From Deltaproteobacteria bacterium (lineage in GTDB: Bacteria; Desulfobacterota; Dissulfuribacteria; Dissulfuribacterales; UBA3076), in NCBI GenBank assembly GCA_030605675.1, contig JAUWHV010000155.1, forward strand, positions 1-9,922: a DNA stretch of 9,922 bases, in the 5' to 3' direction. Shown here in pieces: positions 7,008-9,922 of the stretch (positions within the stretch are counted from its first letter, which is position 1; each line of letters starts with the position of its first letter). The position numbers were made by a program, and so were the translations under genes. The notes under the pieces are model-generated. The model ran no database searches. It saw nothing but the letters and a program-made list of their open reading frames with translations, and was not told the origin of the DNA.

Positions 7008-7093
7008 ACTGAAGACTGTTAGGAACGAAACTTAGGGCGTTTGAGCGTTGCGAAATACTTGAAATCCTTCAGCCTTCAGCCTTCAACCTTCAA
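7000..7093. repeat. Heptad repeats facing each other as an imperfect inverted repeat
   Basis: GACTGAA, GACTGAA, GACTGTT (7000-7020) is followed, after a 45-bp spacer, by CCTTCAG, CCTTCAG, CCTTCAA, CCTTCAA (7066-7093). The cores CTGAAGACTGAAG (7002-7014) and CTTCAGCCTTCAG (7067-7079) are reverse complements at 12 of 13 positions, so the transcript could form a stem with a loop of about 52 nt. The 269-bp gap 6885-7153 otherwise holds the 17-bp direct repeats and the leader of the next gene; I see no gene in it and no T-tailed terminator. Confidence 0.75.
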
Positions 7094-7136
7094 CCTGAAT
7101 AGTTGCCAGCTAGTTAATATTCCGTACCTAATAACA

Positions 7137-7144
7137 GGGGGAGG
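7137..7144 (+). promoter_or_regulatory. Strong ribosome binding site for the AICAR transformylase gene
   Basis: GGGGGAGG lies 9 nt upstream of the ATG at 7154, fixing that start. Confidence 0.8.
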
Positions 7145-7153
7145 AAACCACTG

Positions 7154-8446
7154 ATGAAAGACCTGAAACAGATGTATAAGACAATACTTGGGGACCAGTT
7201 TCCTCTAGAACTCCGCATATCCTTCGGGGATCAAACACTGATCTATCGCAAGCGGACCTGGAAGATAAAAAACAACACGACCGGAGAACTGGAAGAAAAA
7301 GGTATCCGTTATGGGGAAAACCCGGACCAGGAAGCAGCACTTTACGAACTTGTAAACGGAAACCTTGTCCTGGGTGACTGCTCTTATATTGAGGTTGGAA
7401 ACGGTCTGGTAAGCTCAATCAACGAAGAGGATATGATTCAGGCAGGCAAGCACCCCGGCAAAATCAATCTCACTGACGTAGATAATTCTCTTAATATACT
7501 GAAATTTCTTGCCAAAAGCCCTGCTGCCGTCATAGTGAAACACAATAATCCATGTGGAGTAGCCTGCGGCATCACCCTTGAAGAGGCCCTTGTAAAGGCA
7601 TCCGGGGCGGATAGGTTGGCAGCGTTCGGCGGCTGTGTTTCCCTCAACAGGTCTATAGACAGACCAACAGCCGAGGCACTTAACAACCAGTATCTTGAGG
7701 TTGTGTGCGCACCTGATTATGAAGAGGGCGCAGTAGATATACTGTCTCAGAAGAAAAACCTGAGAATTATCCGGATCAAACGGATCGACCAACTGGAGAC
7801 TTATTGGGACAGGCGTTTCATAGACTTTAAGAGCCTTATAGACGGAGGAATCATAGTCCAGCAATCCCCTGTAAACAGAATCCGTACCAGGGAGGACTTG
7901 AAACCTGCTGAATGTGAATACCAGGGCAAGACGTACAAGATCAATCGTCTGCCGGATGACAGGGAATACGAAGACATACTGTTCGGCTGGGCAGTTGAGC
8001 AAGGAGTTACTTCCAATTCCGTAATCTATGTCAAAAATGGAGTAACTACCGGCATAGGCACAGGCGAACAGGACAGAGTCGGGGTAGCGGAAATCGCTGT
8101 CCACAAGGCATATACAAAGTATGCAGACATTCTCTGCTATGACAGGTTTGGAATACCCTACAAGGACCTTGAGCTCCTGGTAAGTAAAGGAGAGCGTGAC
8201 GCTGCTGAAAAGCATGAGATCGATCAACAGGTAAAGGCAGACCGTGGCGGCCTCCCAGGCTCTGTTATGGTCTCTGACGCATTCTTCCCATTCAGGGACG
8301 GGGTGGATGTAGGTATCAATCAGGGTATTTCAGCAATCGTACACCCAGGTGGCTCCCTGAGAGATTGGGAGTCTATCGAAGCGTGTAACGAGGCCGACCC
8401 TTCGGTAACCATGGTCTTTACGGGTCAAAGGGCCTTTAAACACTAG
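7154..8446 (+). CDS. purH: Stand-alone AICAR transformylase (PurH C-terminal domain only)
   Basis: The enzyme transfers a formyl group from 10-formyl-THF to AICAR to give FAICAR, the penultimate step of de novo IMP synthesis, in the cytoplasm. The 430-aa protein matches the AICARFT half of PurH: RYGENPDQ (52-59), KHNNPCG with catalytic K129 and H130 (129-135), AAFGG (156-160), SNSVIYVKNG (287-296), IGTGEQDRVGVAEIA (301-315), SDAFFPFRDGVD (374-385), and a C-terminal TGQRAFKH in place of the usual TGRRHFRH. The N-terminal IMP cyclohydrolase (MGS-like) domain is absent: only about 45 residues precede the transformylase part. The usual NPHQ is NPDQ (D58), and the QMSR loop is EQDR, which suggests a distinct subfamily. 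The symbol is given by domain only; IMP cyclohydrolase must be encoded elsewhere. It is preceded by a repeat-bearing gap and followed closely by a small gene. Confidence 0.9.
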   Translation: MKDLKQMYKTILGDQFPLELRISFGDQTLIYRKRTWKIKNNTTGELEEKGIRYGENPDQEAALYELVNGNLVLGDCSYIEVGNGLVSSINEEDMIQAGKHPGKINLTDVDNSLNILKFLAKSPAAVIVKHNNPCGVACGITLEEALVKASGADRLAAFGGCVSLNRSIDRPTAEALNNQYLEVVCAPDYEEGAVDILSQKKNLRIIRIKRIDQLETYWDRRFIDFKSLIDGGIIVQQSPVNRIRTREDLKPAECEYQGKTYKINRLPDDREYEDILFGWAVEQGVTSNSVIYVKNGVTTGIGTGEQDRVGVAEIAVHKAYTKYADILCYDRFGIPYKDLELLVSKGERDAAEKHEIDQQVKADRGGLPGSVMVSDAFFPFRDGVDVGINQGISAIVHPGGSLRDWESIEACNEADPSVTMVFTGQRAFKH

Positions 8447-8476
8447 GGTAAGCGTCAAGGGTTCAGGGGTTCAATG

Positions 8477-8511
8477 ATAAATCAACAATCATCAATCAAC
8501 AATCATCAATC
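8477..8511. repeat. Tandem heptanucleotide repeat, consensus AWMAATC x5
   Basis: Units ATAAATC, AACAATC, ATCAATC, AACAATC, ATCAATC run without interruption, giving a 14-bp higher-order period in the last four. It lies in the gap between the AICAR transformylase gene and the start of the following small gene. An in-frame ATG at 8474 lies just before it, so an upstream start would translate the repeat into an Asn/Gln/Ser-rich leader. Confidence 0.8.
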
Positions 8512-8515
8512 CAAT

Positions 8516-8521
8516 AAGGAG
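8516..8521 (+). promoter_or_regulatory. Ribosome binding site deciding a TTG start
   Basis: AAGGAG lies directly after the heptad array and 9 nt before an in-frame TTG at 8531. The nearby ATG at 8523 is out of frame, and the in-frame ATG at 8474 has no comparable site at proper spacing. Confidence 0.7.
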
Positions 8522-8530
8522 CATGACACT

Positions 8531-8932
8531 TTGAAGACACTCTCTCTCAAGATTGTTGAAAAAATAGATCTTCCAAACAATCTCGTTCTGGAATTTCACG
8601 ACTATTCCCGGCAGGTAGCCGGGGACAGGTGGCTTGTGGGACTACTTGCCAGAATTCCAATAGAAATCAGTGAAGAAGATTTTGCTGACAGACCCAAGGA
8701 GCTTTATAAAGACTTTTTAAAAGAACAGGGACCTGTAATAAATTTCGAGCTGAAAAAAGAGAGGAACTTCATAGACGAAAAGGAGAAAGACCAGGTCTTT
8801 AGCCAAATGTTGAATGAACTGAATGAATATGCATTGTCCTACATGGGGCACAAATCCTTTGCAAAAGGATTCATAAAGCGGCAGATTCAAGCCTTCGAGG
8901 AAAAACAGAAGTGGCAGAAAGCAATCATCTGA
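8531..8932 (+). CDS. Conserved-looking hypothetical protein, small and charged
   Basis: I do not recognise this protein. From the TTG at 8531 it has 133 aa, starting MKTLSLKIVEKIDLPNN. It is soluble, without cysteine, signal peptide or membrane segment, and rich in Lys and Glu. The first half alternates beta-like stretches (LVLEFHDYSRQV, WLVGLLARIPIEI) and the second half is predicted helical and charged (about 50-133, ending FEEKQKWQKAII). The upstream ATG at 8474 would add 19 residues that are simply a translation of the heptad array, so the TTG with its AAGGAG is preferred. The 3' end overlaps the GTG of the hydrolase-like gene by 22 bp, pointing to translational coupling with it. Confidence 0.75.
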   Translation: MKTLSLKIVEKIDLPNNLVLEFHDYSRQVAGDRWLVGLLARIPIEISEEDFADRPKELYKDFLKEQGPVINFELKKERNFIDEKEKDQVFSQMLNELNEYALSYMGHKSFAKGFIKRQIQAFEEKQKWQKAII

Positions 8933-9762
8933 GTCAACTGGATCGTCCTGAGATAATCGACTCCTTGTTCAAGGACCTAAAGGATTCGTATGGCACGACA
9001 AAAGAATCTCGCCCAGCCGGTGAGGCAACGGCAGAGGCACTGACAGCAAAATCCCCGGACGGCGTTGATATTCATTGCAGGGTCTTTCGTGGAATACCGG
9101 AAGAGCCTCACATTCTGTTTTTTTCAGCAGAGTATGACAATGAAGCAGATATCATTGATCTGGCAACCGGGTTTGGGCATTTCGGCATTACCCTGATAAC
9201 AATGGACTATCGTGGATGCTGGGAGAGTGGTGGAGAACCTTCCATCAGCGCCTTGCCTCAGGATGCCGAGGCCTTCTATCAGGCTGTAAAAGACTGGTAT
9301 GCCACAGAACAAAGGACCGGCCCGGTGGTATTCATGGGCCGTTCCCTTGGGTCTGCTGTTGCGCTGGATCTTGCCTGCCGCCACGACGATGACTCCCTGG
9401 CCCTTATTATGGAAAGCGCCTTTGACTTGACAGAAGGCTTTCTTTCAAGCAAGGGGATTCAAATAAACGAATTAGGGCTTTCCGGAAAGGACCCATTTTC
9501 AAACCGCTCTAAGATGAGTAACTACAGCAAAGCAGTACTCTTTCTGCACAGCCACCGCGACGAAGTCATATCTCTAAACCAGATTGAGTGGCTGGTGGTT
9601 GAGAGTCGCTCAAAGGCAACCCAGCTCCAGATCGTCCCCAGCGAATGCAGGGAAGACATTGCGGAAAAGTCAGGGGCTCTCTATTTTGCCGTCATAAAAG
9701 ACTTTCTTAATAGACGTATGGGTCGAAGACCACGTAAAAGGCGTAAGAGGAAGAAGGGATAA
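8911..9762 (+). CDS. Alpha/beta-hydrolase-fold protein lacking the catalytic histidine
   Basis: The 283-aa protein follows the alpha/beta hydrolase plan: a DYRGCWESGGEPS segment (99-111, like the family's DYRGYGxSxGxPS), nucleophile elbow GRSLGSA with S145 (143-149), and the acid position in HSHRDEVI (D217). The place where the family usually has the catalytic His (as in GxGHNDI) reads SECREDI with R247 (codon AGG at 9649-9651), and no histidine occurs anywhere after residue 215. It may be catalytically dead or use a different dyad; a binding or scaffolding role is possible. The C-terminus (about 268-283) is a strongly basic tail, RRMGRRPRKRRKRKKG, which could bind nucleic acid or acidic surfaces. 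There is no signal peptide. The start is GTG at 8911, with GAGG 10 nt upstream inside the preceding gene. Substrate and pathway are unknown. Confidence 0.85.
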   Translation: MAESNHLSQLDRPEIIDSLFKDLKDSYGTTKESRPAGEATAEALTAKSPDGVDIHCRVFRGIPEEPHILFFSAEYDNEADIIDLATGFGHFGITLITMDYRGCWESGGEPSISALPQDAEAFYQAVKDWYATEQRTGPVVFMGRSLGSAVALDLACRHDDDSLALIMESAFDLTEGFLSSKGIQINELGLSGKDPFSNRSKMSNYSKAVLFLHSHRDEVISLNQIEWLVVESRSKATQLQIVPSECREDIAEKSGALYFAVIKDFLNRRMGRRPRKRRKRKKG

Positions 9763-9776
9763 GGCATGTAGCCGCG

Positions 9777-9922
9777 TCAGTGAATGATCTTCCCTGTCCA
9801 CAGATCACGCAGGAAATTCTGATATGGCATTATTCTGATCTGCCCATGGACTCTTTCTTCCCTCTCATTGCAAACAACCATGGCCTTGCGGGGCGAATAT
9901 TCCTCAATGAAAGCAGTGAGGG
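9777..9922 (-). CDS. C-terminal end of a probable DUF4143-type (AAA_14) ATPase, partial
   Basis: The minus strand is open from the window edge to a TGA at 9779-9777, giving 47 C-terminal residues beginning LTAFIEEYSPRKAMVVCNER and ending FLRDLWTGKIIH. The pattern of an EY-x-x-x-K-A-hydrophobic strand, a charged turn, G-x-I-x-I-x-P and then a final F-L helix resembles the endonuclease-like C-terminal domain (DUF4143) of the ATPases often encoded as isolated accessory genes. The assignment is from pattern memory only, and the ATPase core is outside the window. It converges with the hydrolase-like gene with only 14 bp between stops, so there is no room for a dedicated terminator. Confidence 0.55.
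   Translation of the reverse strand, partial: LTAFIEEYSPRKAMVVCNEREERVHGQIRIMPYQNFLRDLWTGKIIH

Noticed and set aside
7000..7093. Possible CRISPR array
   Set aside because: The units are 7 bp, tandem without unique spacers, and no cas gene is nearby.
7103..7132. Sigma-70 promoter TTGCCA / CCTAAT before the AICAR transformylase gene
   Set aside because: The -10 match is only four of six and the spacing is 18; too weak to list as a feature.
7415..8227. A 270-codon minus-strand frame opposite the AICAR transformylase
   Set aside because: It is long, but fully antisense to a clear enzyme with conserved motifs; its Tyr/Cys/Val-rich translation looks like a complementary-strand artefact.

Overview
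The window looks like a chromosomal segment of a Gram-negative anaerobe. I favour Desulfobacterota (delta-proteobacterial sulfate or sulfur metabolisers), on the combination of a Zn-type HemB, a stand-alone AICAR transformylase lacking the IMP cyclohydrolase domain, a CoA-disulfide reductase fused to a rhodanese domain, and an exported DsbC-like protein. This placement is an inference, since no rRNA or other marker gene is present. Genes are densely packed, with several start/stop overlaps.

Left block (minus strand, transcribed right to left from about 3205 to 8): a large ClpX-like AAA+ ATPase, a 37-bp gap, a single-domain response-regulator-like protein, then hemB, whose start overlaps the receiver stop as ATGA. 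The ATPase has lost the ClpX zinc domain, keeps the ClpP-docking IGF loop, and carries a C-terminal extension that looks like a second, degenerate copy of its own small domain. The receiver lacks the phosphoacceptor Asp and the conserved Lys. Together they suggest a phosphorylation-independent adaptor beside a specialised unfoldase.

Middle block (plus strand, 3423-6884): a CoADR/rhodanese flavoprotein, a DsbC-like periplasmic thiol-disulfide protein and an unrecognised polytopic membrane protein, packed with short gaps or overlaps. The first two indicate sulfur or thiol redox work on both sides of the membrane. The membrane protein appears to be built from two copies of a roughly 130-residue unit.

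Right block (plus strand, 7154-9762): the AICAR transformylase, a small conserved-looking protein of unknown function that probably starts at a TTG, and an alpha/beta-hydrolase-fold protein whose catalytic His is replaced by Arg. The last 146 bp hold the C-terminal end of a minus-strand gene, probably a DUF4143-type ATPase, convergent with the hydrolase.

Three intergenic gaps (1349-1376, 7000-7093, 8477-8511) contain tandem heptanucleotide repeats, each gap with its own heptad sequence. The divergent gap 3206-3422 holds a 16-bp inverted repeat. I saw no tRNA, rRNA, CRISPR array, insertion sequence or convincing intrinsic terminator.
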